Shown: in pieces, positions 35,028 to 44,220 of the stretch
How the letters are laid out: the number at the start of each line of letters is the position of its first letter
Position numbering within the stretch: the stretch's first letter is position 1
Origin: Bacteroidota bacterium
GTDB lineage: Bacteria > Bacteroidota > Bacteroidia > Chitinophagales > Chitinophagaceae
Reading direction: 5' to 3'
DNA: 64,000 bases
Assembly: GCA_023422835.1 (NCBI GenBank)
Contig: JAFAGI010000013.1
Span: 186,001-250,000 of the forward strand
The notes under the pieces: generated by a model
Told to the model about the DNA's origin: nothing
Database searches by the model: none
Seen by the model: only the letters and a program-made list of their open reading frames with translations
Position numbers and translations under genes: made by a program

Positions 35028-37012
35028 GGATAAAATACACTATTCTATGTATTGCTTTTAGCCTGCTCACCCTATTGGTATTTGCTCAAAAAACGAATAC
35101 TATCCGTGCTTCATCCCCGGACGGCAGGGTTCTGCTTACTGTTGCGATCAATGATAAAATCAGCTGGTCTGTAGAAAAAGATAAGCAGGCCATCATTATG
35201 CCTTCAGACATCTCTCTGACGCTTGATAACGGTAAGGTCCTTGGCAGGTTTTCAAAATTCAGGTCCAGTAACATCGCGCAAAAAAGCGGCGTTGTAAAGA
35301 GTTTGAATTATAAAAAAGCCACAATCCGGGATAGCTATACACAAGCTGTATTGTCCTTTAAAGATAGTTTTAATTTAATATTTCGGGTATATAACAATGG
35401 TGTCGCCTATCGCTTTTCTACTTCTATAAAGCATCCTGTAACTATCCGCAGCGAAGAAGCAAATTTTAATTTCGATAAAGATTATGCAACAGTAGTGCCG
35501 TATGTAAATACACATGTCACCAAAAACGGCACCGGAGATGTATACTTCAATTCTTTTGAAAATACTTACAATTATCTAAAGATATCTCAGCTCCATAAAG
35601 ATACTTTGGCATTTACTCCCATTCTTATAAACCTTGATAAGGGTAGGAAGGCGGCTATTATGGAAGCTGACCTTGAAGATTACCCGGGCATGTTTTTGAA
35701 AGTAAAAGAAAACGGTTTTTACGGAGCATTTGCCCCTTTGCCAAAAACAGAAAAACAGGGCGGACACAATAACCTTCAGTCTCTTGTAACTGCCCGTGAA
35801 GAATACATGGCAAAAACTGATGGCAACAGGAACTTCCCGTGGCGTATAGTTACAGTAAGTGATGAAGATAAAGAGCTTTTGAATAATGATCTTGTATACT
35901 TACTGGCATCACCATCACGTGTTCAGGATCCTTCCTGGATAAGGCCCGGCAAGGTTGCCTGGGACTGGTGGAATGACTGGAACATAAAAGGTGTTGATTT
36001 TAATGCAGGCATTAATACAGCTACATACAAATTTTTTATAGATTTTGCGGCTGCCTACAATATAGAATATGTTTTGCTTGATGAAGGCTGGGCCAACAGT
36101 TTGGACATTATGGATATTGTACCTGAGATTAATTTGCAGGAAATTATTGATTACGGCAGGCAAAAAAATGTGGGCATCTGGTTGTGGGGAGGATGGCTGC
36201 CGCTGAGCAAGAAAATGGATGAGGCTTTAAGCAAATATGCTTCCATGGGCGTCAAAGGATTTAAGGTTGATTTTATGGATCGCGACGATCAGAAGATGGT
36301 AAATTTTTATTACAAGCTCGCTGAGAAAGCCGCACAATACAAGCTCATGATAGACTTTCATGGCTCTTATAAGCCCACAGGTTTGCAGCGCACATATCCG
36401 AATGTGGTAAATTTTGAAGGTGTTTACGGTATGGAACAGCTCAAATGGGGAAATTACCTGGACATGCCAAAGAATGATGTAACCATTCCTTACCTCCGTA
36501 TGCTTGCAGGGCCGCTGGATTATACACCTGGCGCCATGTCCAACGCAAACAGAAAAAATTTCAGGCCTATCGGTTCAAAGCCTATGAGCCAGGGCACCCG
36601 GTGTCACCAGTTGGCCATGTATATAATTTACGAAGCACCTTTTTCTATGCTTAGCGACAACCCCAATGCCTATATGGCTGAAAAAGAATCAACAACGTTT
36701 ATTGCTGCTGTGCCCACGGTATTTGATGAAACTATAGCTATAGACGGGCGCGTTGGCGAGTATGCCGTAATAGCACGAAGGAAAGGCGACACCTGGTACA
36801 TCGGAGGTATGACAGATTGGACAGAACGTGATATTACCCTCGATCTTTCTTTCTTAAAAAACGGAAATTATACCATAGAATTATATACTGACGGCGTAAA
36901 TGCCGGCCGTGATGGTACAGATTATAAAAAGCAGGTTAAGCATACTTCTTCTGCTGATAAAATTAAGATACACATGGCTCCCGGCGGCGGCTTTGCAGCA
37001 ACCATACGATAG
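34940..37012 (+). CDS. GH97 family glycoside hydrolase
   Basis: Exported alpha-glycosidase of 690 residues. An N-terminal beta-sandwich (about 55-310) precedes a (beta/alpha)8 barrel with AWDWWNDWNIKGVDFNAGIN and VLLDEGWANS. The barrel contains GFKVDFMDRDDQ with D444. In this family an aspartate near this place is the nucleophile of retaining, alpha-galactosidase-like members, whereas SusB-type inverting alpha-glucosidases use glutamates. The first 30 residues come from the third leader repeat unit and precede the hydrophobic export segment (TILCIAFSLLTLLVFAQ). A GTG at 34937 could replace the ATG at 34940. It is convergent with glpR. Confidence 0.9.
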   Translation: MKRSERILSYTNELVKRISIWSLTPLKNLRIKYTILCIAFSLLTLLVFAQKTNTIRASSPDGRVLLTVAINDKISWSVEKDKQAIIMPSDISLTLDNGKVLGRFSKFRSSNIAQKSGVVKSLNYKKATIRDSYTQAVLSFKDSFNLIFRVYNNGVAYRFSTSIKHPVTIRSEEANFNFDKDYATVVPYVNTHVTKNGTGDVYFNSFENTYNYLKISQLHKDTLAFTPILINLDKGRKAAIMEADLEDYPGMFLKVKENGFYGAFAPLPKTEKQGGHNNLQSLVTAREEYMAKTDGNRNFPWRIVTVSDEDKELLNNDLVYLLASPSRVQDPSWIRPGKVAWDWWNDWNIKGVDFNAGINTATYKFFIDFAAAYNIEYVLLDEGWANSLDIMDIVPEINLQEIIDYGRQKNVGIWLWGGWLPLSKKMDEALSKYASMGVKGFKVDFMDRDDQKMVNFYYKLAEKAAQYKLMIDFHGSYKPTGLQRTYPNVVNFEGVYGMEQLKWGNYLDMPKNDVTIPYLRMLAGPLDYTPGAMSNANRKNFRPIGSKPMSQGTRCHQLAMYIIYEAPFSMLSDNPNAYMAEKESTTFIAAVPTVFDETIAIDGRVGEYAVIARRKGDTWYIGGMTDWTERDITLDLSFLKNGNYTIELYTDGVNAGRDGTDYKKQVKHTSSADKIKIHMAPGGGFAATIR

Positions 37013-37023
37013 TATGGTACCGC

Positions 37024-37809
37024 TTATCCTTTAGTTGTATCGGCTATTTTTACATCTATGCCCATTTCCTGTAAGCGTGTAAGCAGGTGTGCAGGAGCAT
37101 TGCTGTCTGTAATAATCTGCTGCACGGCGCTCAGGTCGCAGATCTTACCAAACCCTTTTTTGCCGAATTTGCTGGAGTCTGCAAGCACAATAGTTTTCTG
37201 TGAGGCTTCAATCATTTTTTTGTTCAGCTGTGCTTCCATCATATTGGTAGTGCTAAGCCCGAATTCAGGATCAATGCCGTCAACGCCCAGGAAAAGTTTA
37301 CTGAATGAAAAGTCTTTAAGCATATTTTCGGCATATGCGCCGGTAACCGATGAGGAAGTTTTGCGCATAATTCCTCCCAGCTGTATTACTTCTATATTAC
37401 TATATTGATTAAGCTCAAGAGCTACATTCAAACCCGGTGTGACCACCGTAAGCGTTTCAGTAGGGTTGATGTTTTTGGCAAAATAATAAACGGTAGTGCC
37501 GGAGGCAATAAGAATGCAATCATTCGGCTGTATCAGTTGTGCCGCCAGCCGGCCAATTCTTTCCTTTTCAGGCTCGTGTAGAAAAAGCTTATCCTTCACA
37601 TGTCTGTCTGTGATGTAAGGATCTGTATAGGTTGCACCGCCGTGATTGCGGTATAGTAATTTCTTACCTTCCAAGAGCTCTAGGTCTTTGCGTATGGTTA
37701 CAGCAGAAACGTTGAGCTCTTTGCTGAGCTCTACTACGGAGACGCTGCCCGTTTCCTGCAGCTTATTAATAATAAACTGGTGCCTGTCTGTAAGACTTAG
37801 AACTGACAT
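37024..37809 (-). CDS. DeoR/GlpR family transcriptional regulator
   Basis: 261 residues: a DeoR helix-turn-helix at about 6-57 (LNVSAVTIRKDLELLEGKKL) and a C-terminal phosphosugar-sensing domain (NDCILIASGTTVYYFAK, GLNVALELN, FLGVDGIDPEFG, VLADSSKFGKKGFG). It is divergent from glpD, so glycerol-3-phosphate or a related phosphosugar is a plausible effector, as for E. coli GlpR. A near-palindrome 14 bases upstream of its ATG recurs upstream of susC, making this the likely local regulator of both. The link is inferred. Confidence 0.9.
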   Translation of the reverse strand: MSVLSLTDRHQFIINKLQETGSVSVVELSKELNVSAVTIRKDLELLEGKKLLYRNHGGATYTDPYITDRHVKDKLFLHEPEKERIGRLAAQLIQPNDCILIASGTTVYYFAKNINPTETLTVVTPGLNVALELNQYSNIEVIQLGGIMRKTSSSVTGAYAENMLKDFSFSKLFLGVDGIDPEFGLSTTNMMEAQLNKKMIEASQKTIVLADSSKFGKKGFGKICDLSAVQQIITDSNAPAHLLTRLQEMGIDVKIADTTKG

Positions 37810-37822
37810 ACAGCGAAATTAG

Positions 37823-37835
37823 TAACAATTAGTTA
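37823..37835. promoter_or_regulatory. Operator candidate in the glpR-glpD gap
   Basis: TAACAA-T-TAGTTA, an imperfect inverted repeat within the 13-base core of a longer block (ATTAGTAACAATT then GTTAAT) found again at 43831-43843 upstream of susC. Fits a binding site for the DeoR-type regulator encoded next to it. Confidence 0.55.
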
Positions 37836-37836
37836 A

Positions 37837-37866
37837 TTACATCCATTTGCATCCTGTAATTTTTTT
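37837..37866 (+). terminator. Terminator-like hairpin next to the operator candidate
   Basis: TTACA (37837-37841) pairs with TGTAA (37855-37859), followed by seven T. A hairpin with a T-run occupies the same place in the related region upstream of susC. Five base pairs make it weak. Confidence 0.4.
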
Positions 37867-38025
37867 GTTTTTATTTGAATGAAATTTTCTTTCTGTATTT
37901 TTTTAAGCAATTATTATTTCATTTTATTTCAAAAAAATATTTTTTTTTCTTTCGAATTCTTTTATTTTTCTTTGTATTATATTTAACTTTATAAAAATTA
38001 ATTGTAAAAAAATATTAATGTGGAT

Positions 38026-39585
38026 ATGGACCGGGATGTAAGTTTAAAACAAATACAAGAGATTAAAGAATGGGATGTGTTGGTTATAGGCGGGGGAGCC
38101 ACGGGCCTTGGTGTAGCATTGGATGCCGTTAGCAGAGGATACAAAACTTTGCTTGTAGAGCAGAGCGATTTTGCCAAAGGTACCTCAAGTCGCAGCACAA
38201 AACTAGTACACGGTGGTGTGCGCTATCTGGCGCAAGGCGATATTGCCTTAGTAAGGGAGGCAAGTATTGAGCGGGGCCTACTGCAAAAAAATGCTCCTCA
38301 TCTGGTAAAAAATCAAACATTTATTATTCCGGTATATAGTGTCTGGGATAAGATAAAATATACAATAGGCTTAAAGTTTTATGATCGTATTGCAGGCAAG
38401 CTTTCTCTGGGATATTCTTTTTTTATAGGCAAAAGAAAAACACTTCGCCATCTTCCGGGTATTCAGGCTAAAGGATTAAAAGGCGGTGTGATTTACCACG
38501 ACGGCCAGTTTGATGATTCAAGGCTTGCTGTAAACCTTGCACAAAGTATTGCGGATAAAGGAGGCTGCGTAATTAATTACGTAAAAGTATGCGAGCTGAT
38601 CAAAGATGGTAGCGGTAAAATCTGTGGAGCAATAGTAAAGGATACCGAAACCGCCGCATACATTGAGGTAAAAGCAAAAGCGGTGGTGAATGCAACGGGC
38701 GTATTCGTAGATAATATTCTTCAAATGGATAGCCCGTCTGCTCCTAAAATGGTCGTGGCAAGCCAGGGGGTGCATCTGGTGTTCGATAAAAAGTTTTATT
38801 CTTCCGATCATGCGCTGATGATACCTAAAACTAAGGACGGAAGGGTACTCTTTGCAGTACCTTGGCACGACAAGGTTGTTGTAGGTACTACAGATACCCC
38901 TGTAGGGCAACCGTCTATAGAGCCTCAGGCCTTGGAAAAAGAAATAAATTTTATTTTAAACACTATGGCAGGCTATCTGCAAGAGGCGCCACAAAGAAAA
39001 GATGTGCTCAGCATATTTGCCGGGCTGCGACCGCTTGCAGCCCCTAAAAACGAGCAGCAAAAAACAAAAGAAATATCAAGAAGCCACAAAATAATCGTTT
39101 CTGATTCAGGATTATTTACGATACTCGGCGGTAAATGGACAACTTATCGCAAAATGGGTGAAGACATGATTAATACAGTAGAAAGTCATTTAAGGTGGCA
39201 AAAACGCAGATCTCTCACAGCGTCCATGCCAATTCATGGTTATAAAAAAGACCCGGACTGGAACGATCCGTTGTACGTATATGGAAGCGATGCTGCCTCT
39301 TTGCGCACTAAGATTAATACCAATAATAACGGCTGGCTGAGCTATTCTCTCAAAATACATGAAGAGCAGGTACGCTGGGCAGTAGCACACGAAATGGCGC
39401 GTACAGTAGAAGATGTATTGTCCAGAAGAACAAGAGTTCTTTTGCTCAATGCACAAAAAAGCATACAGTTAAGTAAAAAAGTGGCTTCCATTATGGCAGA
39501 AATGCTGCGCAAAGACAAAAACTGGGAAGAAAAGCAGGTAGCCGATTTTGAGGATATAGCTAAAAACTATATGTTCCGATTTTAA
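38026..39585 (+). CDS. glpD: Glycerol-3-phosphate dehydrogenase
   Basis: FAD-dependent, membrane-associated enzyme that oxidises sn-glycerol 3-phosphate to dihydroxyacetone phosphate and feeds electrons to quinones. It has the N-terminal dinucleotide motif [19 protein letters not shown], the [17 protein letters not shown] signature, and a C-terminal DAO_C domain. ATG at 38026 gives 519 residues; a GTG at 38020 would add two. First gene of a tight plus-strand run: glpT (26 bases), GH20 (12) and glycerophosphodiesterase (45). Confidence 0.95.
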   Translation: MDRDVSLKQIQEIKEWDVLVIGGGATGLGVALDAVSRGYKTLLVEQSDFAKGTSSRSTKLVHGGVRYLAQGDIALVREASIERGLLQKNAPHLVKNQTFIIPVYSVWDKIKYTIGLKFYDRIAGKLSLGYSFFIGKRKTLRHLPGIQAKGLKGGVIYHDGQFDDSRLAVNLAQSIADKGGCVINYVKVCELIKDGSGKICGAIVKDTETAAYIEVKAKAVVNATGVFVDNILQMDSPSAPKMVVASQGVHLVFDKKFYSSDHALMIPKTKDGRVLFAVPWHDKVVVGTTDTPVGQPSIEPQALEKEINFILNTMAGYLQEAPQRKDVLSIFAGLRPLAAPKNEQQKTKEISRSHKIIVSDSGLFTILGGKWTTYRKMGEDMINTVESHLRWQKRRSLTASMPIHGYKKDPDWNDPLYVYGSDAASLRTKINTNNNGWLSYSLKIHEEQVRWAVAHEMARTVEDVLSRRTRVLLLNAQKSIQLSKKVASIMAEMLRKDKNWEEKQVADFEDIAKNYMFRF

Positions 39586-39611
39586 AAAAAAGATTAATTA
39601 AGATAAATAAT

Positions 39612-40949
39612 ATGCTCCAATTCTTAAAACCCGCTCCGCATAAGGCAAAGCTGCCCGATTCTGAAATAGATGCTACATATAAGAAACTACGCTGGCAGGT
39701 GTTTGTAGGTATTTTTGTAGGTTATGCAGGCTATTACCTGGTGCGCAAAGTATTTTCTATGGTTATGCCCGATCTTATTGAGCAGGGATTTACCAAGGGG
39801 CAACTCGGCTTAGCACTTTCGGCTATTTCTATAGCTTACGGACTTAGTAAGTTTGTTATGGCTACTGTGTCTGACAGGAGTAATGCGCGTATTTTTTTGC
39901 CGCTTGGCTTAATACTCTCTGCCGTAACCATGATCTTTATGGGCTTGCTGCCTTTTGCTACTGCATCTGTAGCTGCTATGTTTGTTTTTCTTTTTATCAA
40001 CGGTTGGTTTCAGGGTATGGGTTGGCCGCCTTGCGGACGCGTAATGGTACATTGGTTTTCTGTAAAAGAAAGAGGTACAAAAATGTCTATCTGGAATGTA
40101 GCGCACAATGTAGGGGGCGGTATTATGGCGCCTCTTGCGATTGCAGGCATATCTGTATTCGGCGTATGGCAGGGCAAATTGTATTTCCCTGCAGTAATAG
40201 CTTTGCTTATTGCTTTTATTACTTTTATGCTTGTCAGGGATACCCCGCAGTCATGCGGCCTTCCTTCTATTGAAAAATTTACCAATACACATACCAAAAG
40301 CTACGATCAGTCGCACGAAAAAGAGTTGAGTACGCGCCAGATACTTTTGGATTATGTATTGGTAAACAAGTTGATCTGGTATATCGCATTTGCCAATGCA
40401 TTTATTTACCTGGTACGGTATGGGGTACTCGACTGGGCGCCTACTTACCTGAAGGAAAATAAAGGCTTCTCCCTGTCTGAAACCGGTTGGGCATATTTTT
40501 TATACGAATGGGCAGGCATTCCGGGCACATTGCTTTGTGGGTGGCTCAGTGATAAAATATTCAAAGGACGCCGTGCGCCGGCAACCATTATATATATGGT
40601 GCTGGTAACGGTAATGGTATTTGTTTACTGGAAAAATCCGCAGGGAAACCCATTGATCGACAACCTCGCGCTGGTGGCCATAGGGTTTCTTATCTACGGG
40701 CCCGTGATGCTAATAGGCGTTCACGCGCTGGACCTGGTGCCTAAGAAGGCAGCCGGCACAGCTGCCGGGCTTACAGGGCTTTTCGGGTACCTCGGCGGCG
40801 CGCTGTTTGCCAATGCAGCCATGGGCTATGTGGTAGATCATTGGGGATGGGATGGCGGCTTTATAATATTGGTAGCATCCTGTGTGCTTGCAATAGTTTT
40901 CACAGCATTTACCTGGAAAAAAGAAATAAAGGAATTGGAAGTACAATAA
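39612..40949 (+). CDS. glpT: sn-glycerol-3-phosphate:phosphate antiporter GlpT
   Basis: Inner-membrane organophosphate antiporter of 445 residues. The sequence follows E. coli GlpT closely from the start ([53 protein letters not shown]). The residues known to bind phosphate in E. coli GlpT, R45, H165 and R269, fall at exactly the same numbers here. I therefore assign it to glycerol 3-phosphate rather than hexose phosphate (UhpT). Placed between glpD and a GH20 gene, it would supply GlpD's substrate. Confidence 0.93.
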   Translation: MLQFLKPAPHKAKLPDSEIDATYKKLRWQVFVGIFVGYAGYYLVRKVFSMVMPDLIEQGFTKGQLGLALSAISIAYGLSKFVMATVSDRSNARIFLPLGLILSAVTMIFMGLLPFATASVAAMFVFLFINGWFQGMGWPPCGRVMVHWFSVKERGTKMSIWNVAHNVGGGIMAPLAIAGISVFGVWQGKLYFPAVIALLIAFITFMLVRDTPQSCGLPSIEKFTNTHTKSYDQSHEKELSTRQILLDYVLVNKLIWYIAFANAFIYLVRYGVLDWAPTYLKENKGFSLSETGWAYFLYEWAGIPGTLLCGWLSDKIFKGRRAPATIIYMVLVTVMVFVYWKNPQGNPLIDNLALVAIGFLIYGPVMLIGVHALDLVPKKAAGTAAGLTGLFGYLGGALFANAAMGYVVDHWGWDGGFIILVASCVLAIVFTAFTWKKEIKELEVQ

Positions 40950-40961
40950 AAAAGATTAGTA

Positions 40962-42617
40962 ATGAAGAAAAAATTAATTTATGCAGCATTGATGTTATTG
41001 GTGTGTTTTTCTATAAATGCAAAAGCACAGCATGTAAGCATCATTCCCCGGCCGGACCGTGTGGAAGCGCTTTCCGGTCAAAAGCCATTCACCATAACGC
41101 GCAATACTGCTATTGTGCTTGGTACAAGCGAACTCGAACCTTCCGCTAATTTCCTTAACCTCATTATACAACGCAACTATGGGTTTAAGTTGCCTGTACG
41201 TGTCGGTGGTAAAACAGCAAATGCTATTTACCTTCATAAAAACAATGGAGGCAATGCAGTAAAAGGAGCTTATGATCTCAGCTCTTCCCGCAAAGGTATT
41301 ACTATCGGCGCTGCCGCTCCGGAAGGTGTTTTTTATGGAGTGCAAACGCTTATACAATTGCTGCCTTCACAACGGCTTTCAAAAGTGCCTGTGCCTGCAG
41401 TGTATGTAAATGATCGTCCTCGTTTTGAGTATAGAGGCGCCTTGCTTGATGTAGGGAGATATTACCTGCCGGTGTCTTTTGTAAAAGAGTTTATAGACCT
41501 CATAGCTTTACATAAAATGAATGTATTTCACTGGCATCTTACGGAAGACCAGGGCTGGCGCATTGAAATAAAGAAATACCCGAAGCTTACAGAGATAGGC
41601 GCCTGGAGAAATGGAACCATTACTGGAAGGCTTCCCGGTACAGGCAACGACGGCATCCGCCATGGCGGGTTTTATACACAGGATGAAATCAGGGAAATTG
41701 TAAAATATGCTGCCGAAAGGTATATTACCATTATCCCGGAAATTGAAATGCCCGGCCATGCTTCAGCTGCTATAGCCTCGTACCCCGAGCTGAGCACATT
41801 CCCCGGAAGAAACAGCTATATTGATCCCAAGACAGCGTGGACGGGCTCTCGCATAGGCAAGCAGGTGCAGCAGACCTGGGGCATATTTGACGATATTTAT
41901 ACCCCATCTGAAAATACTTTTACTTTCCTGGAAAATGTACTGGATGAAGTGCTTGAGCTTTTCCCCTCTAAATATATACATATCGGCGGCGATGAAGCTC
42001 CTAAAAAATACTGGAAGGAATCGGCCTTTTGCCAGCAGCTTATTAAAGACAAAAATCTCAAAGATGAGCATGGCTTGCAGAGCTATTTTATACAGCGCAT
42101 GGAAAAATACCTGAATTCAAAAGGCAGGCAGATTATCGGCTGGGATGAAATATTGGAAGGAGGACTTGCTCCCAATGCTATTGTTATGAGCTGGCGCGGT
42201 GAAAAAGGTGGTATTGAAGCAATTAAGCAAAAACATGAAGTGATCATGACGCCCAATACCTATTTCTACCTGGATTATGCCCAAAATGCCCAGGAAGATT
42301 CATTGGTTATTGGCGGATACCTGCCCATACAGCGGGTATACAGCTATGAGCCGGTAGCAAAAGAAGTAACACAAGAAGAAGAAAAATATATACTAGGTGC
42401 ACAGGCCAATTTGTGGAGCGAGTATGTAAGCAACCCTGAGAAAGCAAAGTACCTGCTTTTGCCAAGATTAGACGCAGTAAGTGAAGTATTGTGGACAAGT
42501 AAAGAAAACAAAGATTATGCTGATTTTAAAAGAAGGCTTCCGGCTCAATTACAGCGCTACAGATTCTGGAACATCAATTACAATAAAACCTGGGACAACC
42601 AGCCCGATAAAAAATAA
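40962..42617 (+). CDS. GH20 beta-N-acetylhexosaminidase
   Basis: Exported enzyme of 551 residues removing terminal beta-linked N-acetylhexosamines. It has a signal peptide (MKKKLIYAALMLLVCFSINA), a GH20b-type N-terminal domain (about 25-145) and a catalytic barrel. The barrel shows HWHLTEDQGWRIEIKKYP, EIEMPGHASAA and the catalytic pair D344-E345 in HIGGDEAP. It sits 12 bases after glpT inside the glycerol-phosphate operon. A beta-GlcNAc decoration on a glycerol-phosphate polymer would explain this, though chitin- or host-glycan-derived substrates remain possible. Confidence 0.93.
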   Translation: MKKKLIYAALMLLVCFSINAKAQHVSIIPRPDRVEALSGQKPFTITRNTAIVLGTSELEPSANFLNLIIQRNYGFKLPVRVGGKTANAIYLHKNNGGNAVKGAYDLSSSRKGITIGAAAPEGVFYGVQTLIQLLPSQRLSKVPVPAVYVNDRPRFEYRGALLDVGRYYLPVSFVKEFIDLIALHKMNVFHWHLTEDQGWRIEIKKYPKLTEIGAWRNGTITGRLPGTGNDGIRHGGFYTQDEIREIVKYAAERYITIIPEIEMPGHASAAIASYPELSTFPGRNSYIDPKTAWTGSRIGKQVQQTWGIFDDIYTPSENTFTFLENVLDEVLELFPSKYIHIGGDEAPKKYWKESAFCQQLIKDKNLKDEHGLQSYFIQRMEKYLNSKGRQIIGWDEILEGGLAPNAIVMSWRGEKGGIEAIKQKHEVIMTPNTYFYLDYAQNAQEDSLVIGGYLPIQRVYSYEPVAKEVTQEEEKYILGAQANLWSEYVSNPEKAKYLLLPRLDAVSEVLWTSKENKDYADFKRRLPAQLQRYRFWNINYNKTWDNQPDKK

Positions 42618-42662
42618 ATATTATTTAAGCATTAGAGACTGAAAAAACAAATAAATACACAC

Positions 42663-43577
42663 ATGAAAAATCTATCGTTGTATACAACCATATCTGTTCT
42701 CGTGCTGATGGCTTCCTGTGTTGCCTCTAAAAAGGCGCCGGGACTGGCTTTCCCCGTATTTGATACCGAAGCTCATCGCGGAGGCAAAGGACTGATGCCC
42801 GAAAATACCATTCCGGCGATGCTCAACGCCATTGAGCTGGGTGTAAGTACACTTGAAATGGACTTGCAAATATCGAAAGATAAAAAAGTAATTGTATCTC
42901 ACGATCCGTATTTCAATCACAATTTTACAACTACACCCGAAGGGAAATTTTTGTCTGCTGCGGAATCGCGCAAGCTTTTATTGTATAATATGGATTATAG
43001 CAACATAAAGAGGTACGATGTAGGGCTGAAATATTACCCAGACTATCCGCAACAAAAAAAAATAGCTGTGCACAAGCCGCTGCTGGCCGATCTTATAGAT
43101 GCTGCTGAAAAATATGCCGCAGGCAAAGGACGTAAAATGCTGTACAATATTGAGATAAAATCAAACAGGAAAAACGATGGCATCAACCACCCGCCTGTGG
43201 CGGAGTTTGTAGATCTGGCTATGAAGGTTATTCTGCAAAAAGGGATTGGCGCCAGAACCATCATCCAGTCTTTCGATCCGCGTGCGTTGATAATCATGCG
43301 CCGCAAATACCCTGCAGTAGCTACCTCTTTGCTGATTGAGGGCAGCGATAAGCGCAGCCTGGATGAGCAGTTGCACGAGATAGGGTTTGTGCCTGTTGTA
43401 TACAGTCCGCATCATAGCTTAGTTACCAGGGAGCTGATAGAAGCATGTCATGCAAAAAATATGAAAGTAGTACCCTGGACGGTAAACGATGTAAGCAGGA
43501 TGAAAACCTTGATTGCATTGAAAGTTGATGGTATCATTTCCGATTATCCCAACTTGTTTGCCGAGGCTCTGCACTAA
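42663..43577 (+). CDS. Glycerophosphodiester phosphodiesterase lipoprotein
   Basis: Cleaves glycerophosphodiesters to glycerol 3-phosphate and an alcohol. 304 residues. It has a lipobox LMASC (Cys19), the GDPD active site HRGGKGLMPENTIPA, metal-binding EMDLQISKDKKVIVSHDP, and the C-terminal VVPWTVNDVSRMKTL. As a lipoprotein it would act in the periplasm or on the cell surface and supply GlpT. Bacillus and Staphylococcus GlpQ of this family degrade poly(glycerol-phosphate) wall teichoic acid. Its start, ACACACATGAAA preceded by an A-rich linker, looks like the tail of a leader repeat without the hairpin. Confidence 0.92.
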   Translation: MKNLSLYTTISVLVLMASCVASKKAPGLAFPVFDTEAHRGGKGLMPENTIPAMLNAIELGVSTLEMDLQISKDKKVIVSHDPYFNHNFTTTPEGKFLSAAESRKLLLYNMDYSNIKRYDVGLKYYPDYPQQKKIAVHKPLLADLIDAAEKYAAGKGRKMLYNIEIKSNRKNDGINHPPVAEFVDLAMKVILQKGIGARTIIQSFDPRALIIMRRKYPAVATSLLIEGSDKRSLDEQLHEIGFVPVVYSPHHSLVTRELIEACHAKNMKVVPWTVNDVSRMKTLIALKVDGIISDYPNLFAEALH

Positions 43578-43610
43578 TAAAAAGATATAAGAAAGCTGCA
43601 TGCCAGGCGT

Positions 43611-43661
43611 GCATGAAATAGCCATGAAGATCAGGAATCTATAACAACTGGTAATGAATAA
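43611..43661 (+). repeat. Partial leader repeat copy G
   Basis: GCATGAAATAGCCATGAAGA then ACAACTGGTAATGAATAAG. It carries the 5' arm and loop of the family, but no matching 3' arm is seen. It lies just past the glycerophosphodiesterase stop. Confidence 0.65.
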
Positions 43662-43830
43662 GCAAAACAAAGTTTACTGGTAAAGTATATATCCTTGCAA
43701 ATTTAAGCAAGAGGATTTTGTGTGGAGCAACCGGATCTTTTCAACCTTACTCCTAAGTACATAGTTTTCTGATCTTTTCTTTCCGCAATTATGCCTCTTT
43801 TGTACCCGGCAATACATGCGCAGCAATTAG

Positions 43831-43843
43831 TAACAATTTGTTA
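43831..43843. promoter_or_regulatory. Operator candidate upstream of susC
   Basis: TAACAA-T-TTGTTA, a perfect 6-bp inverted repeat with one central base. The surrounding block matches the one in the glpR-glpD gap (37823-37835), and the AT-rich sequence after it is also alike. Confidence 0.55.
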
Positions 43844-43846
43844 ATC

Positions 43847-43873
43847 AGAGGAATTCAACTCCTCTATTTTTTT
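43847..43873 (+). terminator. Hairpin with T-run upstream of susC
   Basis: AGAGGA (43847-43852), loop ATTCAAC, TCCTCT (43860-43865), then A and seven T. It could terminate the glpD operon, which ends 270 bases upstream, or be part of a shared regulatory module, since a weaker hairpin has the same place at 37837-37866. Confidence 0.7.
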
Positions 43874-43973
43874 GAGTTTTATTTGCAAAAAATTTCTATT
43901 TATATTTTTTTTAAGTTCTTGTAGTTTCGTTATATTTCAAATAAAAAATATTTTTTATTCTATATTCTTTCTT

Positions 43974-43981
43974 TAACTTTG
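43974..43981 (+). promoter_or_regulatory. Possible -7 box for susC
   Basis: TAACTTTG matches TANNTTTG. The expected -33 TTTG is not seen, only a T-rich tract. The related region upstream of glpD has TAACTTTA at 37984-37991. Transcripts would carry leader copies H and I. Confidence 0.45.
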
Positions 43982-44010
43982 TTTTAAGCAAAATTTTTGA
44001 AAAAATAAGG

Positions 44011-44090
44011 ATATGAAATAATTATAAATGAAAAAATCTACAACAACCGGAAATGAGCATTAAATCTAAAAGATGTTATTCCATTTGTCA
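44011..44090 (+). repeat. Leader repeat copy H (diverged)
   Basis: ATATGAAATAATTATAAATG ... ACAACCGGAAATGAGCA ... GTTATTCCATTTGTCAAC. Loop and 3' arm are recognisable; the 5' arm is degraded. Confidence 0.65.
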
Positions 44091-44108
44091 ACAAAAAAAA
44101 TTAGATAT

Positions 44109-44173
44109 AAACATGAAATAGCCATAAGCAAAGTTACCTACCAACCGCGAATGAATAAAGGCTACTCCATGTG
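44109..44173 (+). repeat. Leader repeat copy I (before susC)
   Basis: ACATGAAATAGCC ... CTACCAACCGCGAATGAATA ... GGCTACTCCATGTG. Close to consensus, with one change in the 3' arm. Ends 47 bases before the susC ATG. Confidence 0.88.
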
Positions 44174-44220
44174 ACCATTAAAAACAGCTGCAAAGCGGCA
44201 CGCTAAATATATATATACAT

